DNA from: Luteitalea sp.
GTDB lineage: Bacteria > Acidobacteriota > Vicinamibacteria > Vicinamibacterales > Vicinamibacteraceae
DNA length: 64,000 nucleotides
Assembly: GCA_009377495.1 (NCBI GenBank)
Contig: WHTZ01000008.1
Span: 1 to 64,000, forward strand
Direction: 5' to 3'
Positions 40,956 through 49,727 of this stretch are shown piece by piece; position 1 is the first letter of the stretch; the number at the start of each line of letters is the position of its first letter. The notes under the pieces were generated by a model. That model saw only the letters and a list, made by a program, of their open reading frames with translations, did no database searches and was not told where the DNA came from. A program made the position numbers and the translations under genes.

Positions 40956-41714
40956 CTAGAGCTTCCGGATCCAGATATTGCGGAAGCGCACGGGGTTTCC
41001 GTGGTCCTGGAGCGTCAACGGGAGCTCAGCCGCGTGCGCCTCGTACTTCGGCGCACCTTTGTGGGAGGTGGCCCCCTTCACCTCGGCATGGTCTTGGACG
41101 AGCACGCCGTTCCAGAGCACGGTGATGTAGGCAGGGGTTGTGACCGTGCCGCTCGCGTCGAAGGTCGGCGCTCGAAACACGATGTCGTACGTCTGCCATT
41201 CACCCGGCTTGCGCGCCGCGTTCACGAGCGGGGCGTACTGCTTGTAGACCGAGCCAGCCGTCCCGTGGAAGTACGTTTCGTTCTCGTACGCGTCGAGGAC
41301 CTGCACTTCGTAGCGCTCCTGGAGATACACGCCGCTGTTGCCACGTCCCTGTCCGTCGCCCTCAACCTGTGAGGGCGCCGACCACTCGATGTGAAGCTGG
41401 CAATCGCCGAAGCGCTCCTTGGTGGCGATGCCGCTGGTGCCTTTGACGACCTCCACGTAGCCATTCTCGACCTTCCAGCCGGGCGCGCCGTCCTTTTGGC
41501 CTACCCAGCTCGAGAGATCCTGGCCATCGAACAAGACGATGGCGTCCGCGGGTGGGCCCGTTCCCTCGCCCGGTGCGACAACGGGCGGTGCCTCAGCAGG
41601 TGGGGGAATCTCGCCGGGCGTTGGCTCGTAGCCTTGCTGGGCAACGACAAGCGTGCCCGCCACCATCGTGACCGTGAGACAAGAAGCTGGGCAGAACCGG
41701 AGCCATCGTTTCAT
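40956..41714 (-). CDS. Secreted DUF1080 (3-keto-disaccharide hydrolase-like) protein
   Basis: A 252-residue protein with a signal peptide (about 1-26) and a proline-rich linker. The DUF1080 concanavalin-like domain begins IVLFDGQDLSSWVGQKDGAPGW and continues through IATKERFGDCQLHIEWSAP, NSGVYLQERYEVQVLD and NPVRFRNIWIRKL. Proteins of this family bind or cleave glycosides, and a 3-keto-disaccharide hydrolase activity has been shown for some. The ATG follows the S9 peptidase stop directly (TAG then ATG), so it is the second gene of that operon. Its stop lies close to the hutH start region. Confidence 0.85.
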   Translation of the reverse strand: MKRWLRFCPASCLTVTMVAGTLVVAQQGYEPTPGEIPPPAEAPPVVAPGEGTGPPADAIVLFDGQDLSSWVGQKDGAPGWKVENGYVEVVKGTSGIATKERFGDCQLHIEWSAPSQVEGDGQGRGNSGVYLQERYEVQVLDAYENETYFHGTAGSVYKQYAPLVNAARKPGEWQTYDIVFRAPTFDASGTVTTPAYITVLWNGVLVQDHAEVKGATSHKGAPKYEAHAAELPLTLQDHGNPVRFRNIWIRKL

Positions 41715-43970
41715 CTAGTCCTCCATTTCAGGTCTACTTTCAGTGCCGACAGGGGCCGAGCCGTCCTCGCCCAGGAGATGACGAACCCAGAAGTCGTGGC
41801 TGTCGCGCGCAGCATGGGCGCGCTGCGAGTACCGATGCCGGCTGTCAGGATAGAGCATGACGTCCACGCGCCTGTTGTTCGTCGTGAGCCAGTCAATCAC
41901 CTGGAGGGAGTTCTGCGTGTGCACGTTGTCGTCAGTCGTGCCGTGTGTGATCCGGAGCGGTCCCTTGTAGCGATCGATCCACGTGAGGACGGCACCGTTG
42001 CGGTAGCCCTCGGGGTTCTCCGTCGGCGTGTCCATGTAGCGCTCCGTGTAGACCGTGTCGTACAGCCGCCAGTCGGTGACCGCCGCGCTCGCTTCGCCAA
42101 CGTTGAAGTGGTCTGCTCCGCGGGTGAGCGCCATCATGGTCACGTAGCCGCCGTAGCTGTGACCCGTGATGCCAATCCGATCCTTGGCGACAAACGGCTT
42201 CGTCCGGAGCCAGGTGGCCGCGGCGATGTAGTCGTGCATCTCCCACTTGCCAAGGGCCCGATGCATCAGGGCGACGCCCCGCTTGCCGAAGTGCCCGCTG
42301 CCTCGGTGGTCCACACTCATGTAGATGATGCCGCGCTCGGCCCAATAGTGTGGTGCGAGACCGGGCCACTGATTGCGCACCCTACCGGCGTCTGGGCCCC
42401 CATAGACGGAGATGATGACCGGATACTGCCGTCGCTCATCGAAGTCGGGTGGGAGCACCCACGATGCCGGAAGGTCGTATCCGTCGCCTGAGGGGATGGT
42501 GAAGAGCTCCGCCGTGCCCCAGGCGTACTGGGTCATGTCGCGGCCACGCGCATCGCCAAGCTTGCGCACGAGGGTGCCATCACCCTTGTACAATGCCATC
42601 TGCGCCACCGCCGTCAGGGTGCTGAATGTGTCAATGAAGTATGTCCCCTCTGGGGAAACGCGGACGTCGTGCGTGCCACCTGCCTCGGTAAGCTGCTGGA
42701 GCCCCGTGCCGTCGAGGCGAACGCGCATGAGGTGAGTGTTCCAGGTCGGGTCTTGATGCGCGGTGAAGTACACCCAGCCCGCGGTCTCGTCGACAGCCTC
42801 GATGCTCATCACGCGCCATTCGCCCGAGGTGAGTCGTCGCGCGAGTGAGCCATCCATGTTGTGGAGATAGAGGTGGTCCCAGCCGTCGACGTTGCTGCGA
42901 AGAAGGAAGCCGCCCCCCTCCTCCAAGTACGTCAGGTCTTCGAAGAACGTCACCCAGGACGCTTGCTGTTCCTCGTGGATTAAGGTCTTCCTGGCCGTGA
43001 CCGGATCGCAGTTGTACAGGCGAAGCGTATCCTGGCCGCGATTCATCCACTGCACGGTCAGCGTCTGGCTATCTGGCGTCCACACCGGCCACGCGATGTA
43101 GTGATCGGCCTTCTCCTCGAAGTCCATCCAGACGACCTTTCTCGTGTCGATGGTCGCCACTCCCATCCGCACCCACGGATTTGGATCGCCAGCCTTGGGA
43201 TAACGCTCCTGCTCGAGCTCGCCGCGCGTGCCACGGCTATGGTAGATGGGGAAGAGCGGCACTGGTCGATCGTCGAACCGCATGAAGGCAAGTCGCGTGC
43301 TGTCCGGCGACCACCAAAACGCCGCATAGCGGCTCGCGCGTCCGAGAATCTCCTCGTAGTAGACCCACGACGCCCAGCCGTTGTAGACCGTGTCGCTGCC
43401 ATCGGTCGTGAGCTGATGCTCGAGGTCGTCTGTCAGGTCGTACGCGAAGAGGTTGTGCTCACGCGTGTAGGCGATCCGCTTCCCGTCCGGTGAGAATCGC
43501 GGGTTCTGTTCGCCAGCGGACGTGGCCGTGAGTTGTCGGACGCGCTTGGCTGTGAGGTCGAAATAGTAGAGGTCGTCGTCCTTGTCGAACACAAAAGCGT
43601 TGTGATCGGGTGAGGTGGCCGCCGCGTCGCGCAACCGCCATCCCTTCGGCAAGCCGGCCTCAAGACGCGCTTCGTCTCGATGCAGCATGGCACGGCCATC
43701 GGGCACGCTCACCACGTAGAAAGTCCGATTCTCGTCTTGGCTCTCTTCACGTGCCTCGAGATACCGCTCCTCGTCCAGCCAATCCGTGATGTCCGGAAGA
43801 TCCGCCACGAGGTCTGTCGATGACACCGGCGTCGTGCCCTCGTAGGGCAGCTCGAAGGCCAGCTCGTATGAGAGGTGCTTCTTGCCAGGTGTTTGAGCGA
43901 TCGGCGCGACGAAACCCGCAAGGACGAGGAGGAGCGCGGTGGCCACAACGGTGCGGTGCGTACACATCAA
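41715..43970 (-). CDS. S9 family peptidase, dipeptidyl-peptidase IV-like
   Basis: A 751-residue secreted serine peptidase with a signal peptide (about 1-25). Residues about 60-480 form the beta-propeller; the alpha/beta-hydrolase domain follows. The nucleophile is Ser605 in GHSYGGYV; the acid is in GTTDDNVH and the His in DSRHRYS near the C-terminus. DPP-IV enzymes release X-Pro dipeptides from peptide N-termini, and the propeller motif region has DVTERYL-like strands. It is probably periplasmic and supplies peptides for nutrition. It forms a pair with the DUF1080 gene downstream. Confidence 0.9.
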   Translation of the reverse strand: MMCTHRTVVATALLLVLAGFVAPIAQTPGKKHLSYELAFELPYEGTTPVSSTDLVADLPDITDWLDEERYLEAREESQDENRTFYVVSVPDGRAMLHRDEARLEAGLPKGWRLRDAAATSPDHNAFVFDKDDDLYYFDLTAKRVRQLTATSAGEQNPRFSPDGKRIAYTREHNLFAYDLTDDLEHQLTTDGSDTVYNGWASWVYYEEILGRASRYAAFWWSPDSTRLAFMRFDDRPVPLFPIYHSRGTRGELEQERYPKAGDPNPWVRMGVATIDTRKVVWMDFEEKADHYIAWPVWTPDSQTLTVQWMNRGQDTLRLYNCDPVTARKTLIHEEQQASWVTFFEDLTYLEEGGGFLLRSNVDGWDHLYLHNMDGSLARRLTSGEWRVMSIEAVDETAGWVYFTAHQDPTWNTHLMRVRLDGTGLQQLTEAGGTHDVRVSPEGTYFIDTFSTLTAVAQMALYKGDGTLVRKLGDARGRDMTQYAWGTAELFTIPSGDGYDLPASWVLPPDFDERRQYPVIISVYGGPDAGRVRNQWPGLAPHYWAERGIIYMSVDHRGSGHFGKRGVALMHRALGKWEMHDYIAAATWLRTKPFVAKDRIGITGHSYGGYVTMMALTRGADHFNVGEASAAVTDWRLYDTVYTERYMDTPTENPEGYRNGAVLTWIDRYKGPLRITHGTTDDNVHTQNSLQVIDWLTTNNRRVDVMLYPDSRHRYSQRAHAARDSHDFWVRHLLGEDGSAPVGTESRPEMED

Positions 43971-44019
43971 GAGCTCGGTTCGGAGGACGCGGATTATGCT
44001 AACAGATCGGCGGGAGGGT

Positions 44020-44170
44020 GACGGGGTGAGGGGGTGACAAGGTGAAGGGGTGACACGGTGACACGGGGGGAGGTGATTCGCTGGTCGGGGTAGAGGTCAG
44101 CTGAGGCTACCGCGTCCTCCGACTTCCGCTGGAACGACCCCCGTCACCGTGTCACCGTGTCACCGTGTGG
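44020..44170. repeat. GTGACA-rich intergenic repeat
   Basis: Short units such as GGGGTGACA and CACGGTGACA repeat from 44020 to 44070; their complement (GTCACCGTGTCACC) recurs at 44140-44168, so the two blocks could pair. A 27-bp segment here (44036-44062) is repeated with one mismatch at 58033-58059. It lies between two divergent genes. Confidence 0.6.
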
Positions 44171-44244
44171 AACCCCCACCCTCCCACGCCCGTCTTTCGA
44201 AGAAGACGGCCCGGGCCGGTCTGGTTGAAAATGTACGGGTTACG

Positions 44245-44961
44245 ATGCGGATTCGCCCTCGACAGATACCAAGACGACTACTAGCCGCCGGCGCTCTATT
44301 GGTCGCGTTGACGGCGTGTACCGACGAGCGGCCCGATCCCACCCACTCAGATCCAACCCCGAGCGCCGAAGGGGCGGCCGCGGCCGAGACGACGCCTGCT
44401 CGACCGCGTGTGGTGGTGCTGGGCGACAGCATTACCGCCGGCTTGGGCCTTCCCCCGCGCGAAGCGTTTCCCGCCGTGCTGCAGCAGAGGCTCGACGAAG
44501 CGGGATACGACTTCGAGGTGGTCGCGGCCGGCGTGTCCGGCGATACCTCGGCGGGCGGGCTGCGGCGCCTCGACTGGGTGCTCGAGGGCGACGTGCGCAT
44601 CCTTGTCCTCGAGCTGGGCGGCAACGATGGGTTACGTGGCTTGACCGTGAAACAAATGAAACAGAATCTCGATGCAATCATCGAGCGTACCGAAGCGCGC
44701 GGCATCGACGTGCTACTGTGCGGGATGGAGGCACCGGCGAACTTCGGGGCGTCATACACGGCTGATTTCCGGCGCGCGTTCCAGGATCTCGCTCGCGCGC
44801 GGGATGTGCCGTTGCTGCCGTTCGTGCTCGAGGGCGTCGCGGGCGTGACGGCCCTGAACCAACCGGACGGCATTCACCCGAACGCCGAGGGGGCACGACG
44901 CGTGGCTGACAACGTCTGGAAGATGCTCGAGCCCATGCTCGCGCCCGCGGCCGCATCATGA
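44245..44961 (+). CDS. tesA: Arylesterase / SGNH-hydrolase lipoprotein, TesA-like
   Basis: A 238-residue SGNH hydrolase. A signal peptide ends at a lipobox LTAC (Cys25). The catalytic set is visible: GDSITAG (Ser62), GGNDGLRG (Asn), and DGIHPNAEG (Asp and His). E. coli TesA is a periplasmic thioesterase/lysophospholipase of the same family. The start at 44245 gives the lipoprotein signal; the earlier in-frame start is not supported. The stop overlaps the ATPase gene start as ATGA. Gene order tesA-ybbA-ybbP is a known conserved arrangement, here with all three in the same direction. Confidence 0.85.
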   Translation: MRIRPRQIPRRLLAAGALLVALTACTDERPDPTHSDPTPSAEGAAAAETTPARPRVVVLGDSITAGLGLPPREAFPAVLQQRLDEAGYDFEVVAAGVSGDTSAGGLRRLDWVLEGDVRILVLELGGNDGLRGLTVKQMKQNLDAIIERTEARGIDVLLCGMEAPANFGASYTADFRRAFQDLARARDVPLLPFVLEGVAGVTALNQPDGIHPNAEGARRVADNVWKMLEPMLAPAAAS

Positions 44962-45653
44962 TTGAGCTGCGCGCGGTTTCGAAGACGGTCATGAGCGGCG
45001 GCGACCCGCTCGTGATTCTCCACCCGCTGGACCTCATCGTGCCGGCAGGGCAAACGATCGCGATCGTCGGACCATCCGGCAGCGGCAAGTCGACGCTGCT
45101 CGGCTTAATGGCCGGCCTCGACGAGCCGACCACCGGCGACATCATCGTGGACGGCACCGAGATCACAGCTATGTCGGAAGACGCCGTGGCTCGCCTGCGC
45201 GGCGAGAAGATAGGCTTCGTGTTCCAGTTCTTTCACTTGATGCCGTCGCTCACCGCCTTGGAGAACGTCATGGTGCCCATCGAGCTCCGAGGCGGTCGCG
45301 ACGCGGCTGAGCGCGGGCGGGCGTTGTTGGGGGAGGTTGGTCTCACTGGCCGGGCGCACCACTACCCATCGCAGCTTTCCGGTGGTGAACAGCAGCGCGT
45401 CGCGCTTGCCCGTGCCCTGGCGAACGACCCACCCATCTTGCTGGCGGACGAGCCGACCGGCAACCTCGATACGGAGAACGGTCGACACGTCATCGATCTG
45501 CTGTTCGCCGTCCACGACCGGCGCGATACGACGCTCGTGCTCGTGACGCACGATGTCGAGCTCGCAGAGCGCGCCGACGTTCGGTTGCACCTTCGTGACG
45601 GTCGGATCGCGCGACGCGAAGAGGCAGGGAGATCAGTTGCGGTGACAGGGTGA
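44958..45653 (+). CDS. ybbA: ABC transporter ATP-binding protein, YbbA-like
   Basis: A 231-residue ATPase. Walker A is GPSGSGKS (residues 38-45), the signature is LSGGEQQRVALARAL, and Walker B is ILLADEP. The Q-loop region VFQFFHLMPSLTALENV is typical of the LolD/MacB/YbbA subfamily. It should drive the permease whose gene overlaps its 3' end (start at 45650). With TesA as a lipoprotein neighbour, a role in moving lipids or lipoproteins across the envelope is likely but unproven. Confidence 0.92.
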   Translation: MIELRAVSKTVMSGGDPLVILHPLDLIVPAGQTIAIVGPSGSGKSTLLGLMAGLDEPTTGDIIVDGTEITAMSEDAVARLRGEKIGFVFQFFHLMPSLTALENVMVPIELRGGRDAAERGRALLGEVGLTGRAHHYPSQLSGGEQQRVALARALANDPPILLADEPTGNLDTENGRHVIDLLFAVHDRRDTTLVLVTHDVELAERADVRLHLRDGRIARREEAGRSVAVTG

Positions 45654-48259
45654 TGCTCTTCATCTGCCGCATGACCCTTCGTGAGCTGCGTGCCGTATGG
45701 CGCCGGCTGCTGTTCTTCTTTCTGTGCGTCGCCATCGGCGTCGGTGCGATTGCGGCCTTGCGCTCCGTGATTCAGAACGTGCGCAGCGCGATCGCTCGGG
45801 AAGCGCGCACGCTGACGGCGGGTGATCTGGTGCTGCAATCGAACCAACCGCTCGAGGCGGGCCTTCGGGATCGCGTGGTCCGCGTGCTCGACGCAGCGGA
45901 CGTTCGCGGGCGTGCCGAATCGATTGAAACAGCAACGATGGTTCGTCCCGCCGATCCGGCCAAGGCTATGGCCCGCATGGTAGAGCTAGAGGGTGTTGAC
46001 GCAGCATATCCCCTCTACGGCACCGTGACCCTAGCCGAGGGCCACCGGTATACGCATCGGCTCGTGCACGGTTGGGGTGCGCTCGTGCGACCAGAGCTGC
46101 TCGTGCAGCTCGGCGTCTCGGTGGGCGAGCGGATTGTTATTGGCCGCGGCACATTCGAGATTCGTGGCTTGTTGCTTTCCGAGCCAGGCCGCCGCCTTGG
46201 CGGGTTCAGCTTCGGCCCGCGCGTGCTGATCGACCGGGCGGATCTCCTCGAGATCGATCTCCTGCGATTTGGCAGCCGCGCGCGCTACGTGACCCGCCTA
46301 CGCGTCCCGGACGCGTCGTTGGCACGGCTGGAGACCCAGCTCCGCGACCTGCTCAGGCCGGCGTTGGTGTCCGTCCGCTCGTATCGTAGTACCGAGGACC
46401 GGATTGGTGATCGACTCGAGACGAGCGAGAACTATCTGAGCCTGGTGGGCTTCGTCATGGTGGTTCTCGGCGGTGTCGGCGTGTGGAGCGTCACGCGCGT
46501 CTTCGTGCGCCAGAAGCTCAAGAGCGTCGCCGTGCTGAAGTGCCTCGGGGCGGCGAGTGGCCAGATACTTGCGGTCTACATCACGCAGGTTGCGCTGCTG
46601 GCTGTCATCGGGAGCGCATGCGGCCTGGCCATGGCCGCGATTGCCGTGCCGTTCGTGCCGCCGAGCGCTGTGCCGGATCTGGAATCGATCCGTTTGGGGC
46701 TCACGTGGAGCGCGGCGCTGCAGGCTGGCGGCGTGGGAGTACTGACATCGCTGCTTTTTGCGCTGGTGCCCTTGCTGGAAGTCCGCCGGGTGAAACCGCT
46801 GCTCCTGCTGCGCGATGAGGCGGCGCGGTTGTCGCTGGCCGTCCAGAGACCGCGACCTATGGGAGCAGGGCTGGCATCGCCTGGCATCGCCCGCCGACTC
46901 GCGAATCGCCTGCAGCGTATCGACACCACCCAGGCGGTGGTTGCCAGTCTCGTCATCGCCGCGTTGGTGGGCCTTGCAGCGTGGCAAGCTGGATCGCTCC
47001 GCGTTGGTGCAGCCGTCTCACTCGGATTCGTGGGCGTGACGCTGACCTTATCGGCTGCCGCCAGCCTCTTGGTCCGCCTCGTGCAACCGCTGGCCTCGAG
47101 CACGTGGTTTCCGCTTCGACATGCGGTGCTCGCGGTCAGTCGGCCGGGTAATCAAACGCGCGTGATCCTCCTCGCCGTGGGCCTCGGCACGTTCTTCATC
47201 CTTGGCGTCCGTTTGGTCGAAGCCAACCTCTTGCGCGAGCTGGCCATCGAGCTGCAGAGCGACGCGCCGGACATGTTCCTCATCGATGTGCAGGAGGACC
47301 AGGTGTCTCCGGTCGAGGCGTTCGCGCGGAAGTGGCGCCTCGACGGGGGCATCCAGCTGATGCCGGTACTGCGCGCGCGCGTCGTCGGCATTCGCGGACG
47401 CCGACTCAACGCGGGCAGTCCGGAGGAGGTGCGGGAGCGCGGTGGCCCGTCGCGCGAGTACACCGTGACGTATCGCGATCACCTCGCCTCGAACGAGCGC
47501 GTCGTGGCCGGTGAGCTCTGGCCAGCCCAGCAGGGCTCGATACCAGACGTGTCCATTGAGCAGAACCTGCGTGAAGATGGGCTCGAGCTGGGGGACCTCA
47601 TCCGGTTCGACATCGCCGGCCGCGTCATTGCCGCCCGCGTCACGAGCGTCCGCGAGGTGGACTGGAGCGACGCACGCAACGGCGGCTTCATGTTCGTGTT
47701 TCGACCGGGTGCGCTGGCGGGTGCGCCGCACTGGTATCTCGGGGTGTTGCGCGCGCCGGCGCATACGCTCGCCCGCGCCAGATTCCAGCGCGATCTCGTC
47801 GCGGCGTTTCCCAACGTGTCTGCGGTGGATGTCCGCGAGGTCCTGCGCACACTGCAGGCCATCGTGTCGAACATCACGCTGGCCATCTCGGTGGTGGGCG
47901 GTCTCGCCTTGGCTTCGGGCCTGCTGATTCTCATTGGCGCCGTCGCCATGACAAAGTTCCAGCGTCTCTACGAGGCGGCTATCCTCAAGACCGTCGGCGC
48001 AAGCGGGCGTACTGTGGCGACGATGCTCGCGATCGAGTACGTGACGCTCGGTGCGCTCGCGGCAACGGTTGGAGCGTCCGGCGCTTGTCTCCTCAGTTGG
48101 TTCGTCACCGAGCAAGTCTTCGACCTGTCCTGGCAGTTGCTTCCGGGCCTGGTGGCGGGGACGATCGTGGTCGTCGCGTTTGGTGTGGGCGCGGTGGGTG
48201 TTGCCGCTAGCGTGGACGTGCTCCGCCGCCGGCCGCTGGGTGTGCTACGCGCCGAGTAA
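45650..48259 (+). CDS. ybbP: ABC transporter permease, YbbP-like FtsX family
   Basis: An 869-residue permease. One helix (about 18-38, LLFFFLCVAIGVGAIAAL) precedes a periplasmic MacB-type domain; clusters of helices near 265-400 and 430-510, and a final FtsX domain (about 745-869, ending VLRRRPLGVLRAE), match YbbP. LKSVAVLKCLGAASGQI and LYEAAILKTVGASGRT are the paired FtsX coupling motifs. It is translated from a start overlapping the ATPase stop by four bases. It differs from the ADOP permeases in this window because its ATPase is adjacent. Confidence 0.9.
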   Translation: MMLFICRMTLRELRAVWRRLLFFFLCVAIGVGAIAALRSVIQNVRSAIAREARTLTAGDLVLQSNQPLEAGLRDRVVRVLDAADVRGRAESIETATMVRPADPAKAMARMVELEGVDAAYPLYGTVTLAEGHRYTHRLVHGWGALVRPELLVQLGVSVGERIVIGRGTFEIRGLLLSEPGRRLGGFSFGPRVLIDRADLLEIDLLRFGSRARYVTRLRVPDASLARLETQLRDLLRPALVSVRSYRSTEDRIGDRLETSENYLSLVGFVMVVLGGVGVWSVTRVFVRQKLKSVAVLKCLGAASGQILAVYITQVALLAVIGSACGLAMAAIAVPFVPPSAVPDLESIRLGLTWSAALQAGGVGVLTSLLFALVPLLEVRRVKPLLLLRDEAARLSLAVQRPRPMGAGLASPGIARRLANRLQRIDTTQAVVASLVIAALVGLAAWQAGSLRVGAAVSLGFVGVTLTLSAAASLLVRLVQPLASSTWFPLRHAVLAVSRPGNQTRVILLAVGLGTFFILGVRLVEANLLRELAIELQSDAPDMFLIDVQEDQVSPVEAFARKWRLDGGIQLMPVLRARVVGIRGRRLNAGSPEEVRERGGPSREYTVTYRDHLASNERVVAGELWPAQQGSIPDVSIEQNLREDGLELGDLIRFDIAGRVIAARVTSVREVDWSDARNGGFMFVFRPGALAGAPHWYLGVLRAPAHTLARARFQRDLVAAFPNVSAVDVREVLRTLQAIVSNITLAISVVGGLALASGLLILIGAVAMTKFQRLYEAAILKTVGASGRTVATMLAIEYVTLGALAATVGASGACLLSWFVTEQVFDLSWQLLPGLVAGTIVVVAFGVGAVGVAASVDVLRRRPLGVLRAE

Positions 48260-48340
48260 GGGCGCCCCCTCATAGCCCAGCCGTGCTATGATCAACCGTT
48301 AACGGCCCGGTCGCGGGCCGGTGCGAGGAACCGAACGTCG

Positions 48341-48679
48341 ATGGAAGAAGTGGTGGACTTTCAGGAGATGCTCCTCAAGAAGCGGAGCGAGCTCCTCTCG
48401 AACGGCGGGCTTCGAGTGCTGCAAGCTTCGATGGACGTGAACTCGCGGCAGGGTGACCTCGCCGACCAGGCGACGGGCAACAACGAGGTGCACATCCAGC
48501 TCAGGCTCAAGCAGACCGACGCCAAGATCCTGCAAGCGATCGAAGAGGCGCTTGCGCGCATCGAGAAAGGGACGTACGGCCTCTGCCGAGACTGCGGCCA
48601 GTCCATTTCTGCGGCGCGGTTGCAGGCGATTCCCTGGACGCGCGTCTGCATCTCCTGTAAGGAAAAGCAAAGCGCGTGA
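48341..48679 (+). CDS. TraR/DksA family zinc-finger protein
   Basis: A 112-residue protein. The N-terminal coiled coil (about 5-75) is followed by a C4 zinc finger: Cys82, Cys85, Cys103 and Cys106 in CRDCGQSI and CISC. DksA-type proteins enter the RNA polymerase secondary channel; here the acidic tip residues are not the canonical pair, so ppGpp co-regulation is not certain. It overlaps the downstream gene by four bases (GTGA) and is probably cotranscribed. Confidence 0.85.
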   Translation: MEEVVDFQEMLLKKRSELLSNGGLRVLQASMDVNSRQGDLADQATGNNEVHIQLRLKQTDAKILQAIEEALARIEKGTYGLCRDCGQSISAARLQAIPWTRVCISCKEKQSA

Positions 48680-49167
48680 AGCCGACGGAGCTCCTTGCGT
48701 TGCTGCAGGATTTCTATCGCGAGCGTCTGGCGCTCTTCGATCGGCATGTCAAGGGCGCGCAGGCGGTGGCCGATTACGAGATCAACAACACCTACCAGTA
48801 CATCATCGTCCGTGAAGAGACGCACCTGACGTGGCTGCGGACGGCATTGGTCGATCTCGGCGGAGACGTGCCCGCAGAGTTTCAGGCGCTAGCGGTCCCG
48901 GCGCGAGGGGCGGGGGAACCTCGCCAACACGCGGTCATCGAGGACGATCTGCAGCAGCAGAGAGACTTCGTCGAGCGCTGGACACCGCGTGTCGAGGCCA
49001 TCACGCACGCGCGCCACCGCAACATGTTGAAGGTCGTCCTTGGTGAGGCGCTCGAACATCGCCGCTTCTTCGAGCAAGCGCTCGCCGGGCGTGACGACCT
49101 GCTCGGCCGTCGGCGTGGGGGCGCGACGACAGGGGGCGGGGTCCTGCCGGTCCGCTGGGTCGAGTAG
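48676..49167 (+). CDS. Ferritin-like/rubrerythrin-like helical protein
   Basis: A 163-residue protein made of long helices. QYIIVREETHLTWLRTALVDLGG, HAVIEDDLQQQRDFVERW and HRNMLKVVLGEALEHRRFFEQAL carry Glu and His residues spaced as in ferritin-like four-helix bundles (ExxH-type). It starts with GTG overlapping the DksA-like stop. A C-terminal tail (RRRGGATTGGG) is low complexity. I call it ferritin-like on helix pattern; iron binding has not been shown for close relatives. Confidence 0.6.
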   Translation: MKPTELLALLQDFYRERLALFDRHVKGAQAVADYEINNTYQYIIVREETHLTWLRTALVDLGGDVPAEFQALAVPARGAGEPRQHAVIEDDLQQQRDFVERWTPRVEAITHARHRNMLKVVLGEALEHRRFFEQALAGRDDLLGRRRGGATTGGGVLPVRWVE

Positions 49168-49202
49168 ACTCGGTGCATTTCAATGCCGTATAGCATTGAT
49201 GC

Positions 49203-49679
49203 ATGCGCGCTGGAGGATCGCTCGTACGCGTAGCCATTGCGCTGGGGAGCAACCTTGGTGATCGTCGTACCCATCTCGAGTACGCGCTGGTGCGCTTGGC
49301 CGAGCATGTTTCGAGCCTCACCACCTCCTCGGTTCATGACACCACGGCCGTTGCTCCCGAGCCGCAACCAGACTTCCTGAACGCGGCTGTCGTCGGCGTG
49401 ACAGTGCTCGCCCCGCGGGAACTTCTGGATTTCCTTCTGCAAATCGAACAAGAGCGGGGGCGCTCGCGCCTGCATGCCTGTGCGCCACGTACGCTCGATC
49501 TCGACCTCATTTTGTACGGCGAGCGCATCGTCGACGAGCCGGGGCTGCACGTCCCACATCCGCGCTTTCGCGACCGCCTGTTCGTGCTCGACCCGCTCAG
49601 TGAGATCGCATCCGACTGGATCGATCCCATCACGGGTATGACCGTCGCCTCGCTTCGAGCGCGTCTACTGAAGGGGTGA
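49203..49679 (+). CDS. folK: 2-amino-4-hydroxy-6-hydroxymethyldihydropteridine pyrophosphokinase
   Basis: A 158-residue HPPK. VAIALGSNLGDRRTHLEYAL is the N-terminal substrate site, ERGRSRLHACAPRTLDLDLILYG is the hallmark with the magnesium-binding Asp pair, and VPHPRFRDRLFVLDPLSEI closes the fold. It transfers pyrophosphate from ATP to hydroxymethyldihydropterin in folate synthesis. HACA replaces the usual short spacer before the APRTLDLD motif, a slight variation. No other folate genes are adjacent. Confidence 0.92.
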   Translation: MRAGGSLVRVAIALGSNLGDRRTHLEYALVRLAEHVSSLTTSSVHDTTAVAPEPQPDFLNAAVVGVTVLAPRELLDFLLQIEQERGRSRLHACAPRTLDLDLILYGERIVDEPGLHVPHPRFRDRLFVLDPLSEIASDWIDPITGMTVASLRARLLKG

Positions 49680-49700
49680 GGGGCGAGGGGCGAGGTCTAA

Positions 49701-49713
49701 GGGCTGTCTCAGG
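49701..49713 (+). repeat. GGGCTGTCTCAGG repeat, copy 1
   Basis: This 13-bp sequence lies between the convergent folK and RND genes. Near-identical copies are at 54250-54262 (one T for C) and 60517-60529. Confidence 0.6.
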
Positions 49714-49727
49714 CGATTCCTCTGTGG

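Noticed and set aside
44020-44170. CRISPR-like tandem repeat
   Set aside because: The units are short, degenerate and lack unique spacers; it is a low-complexity G-rich tract.
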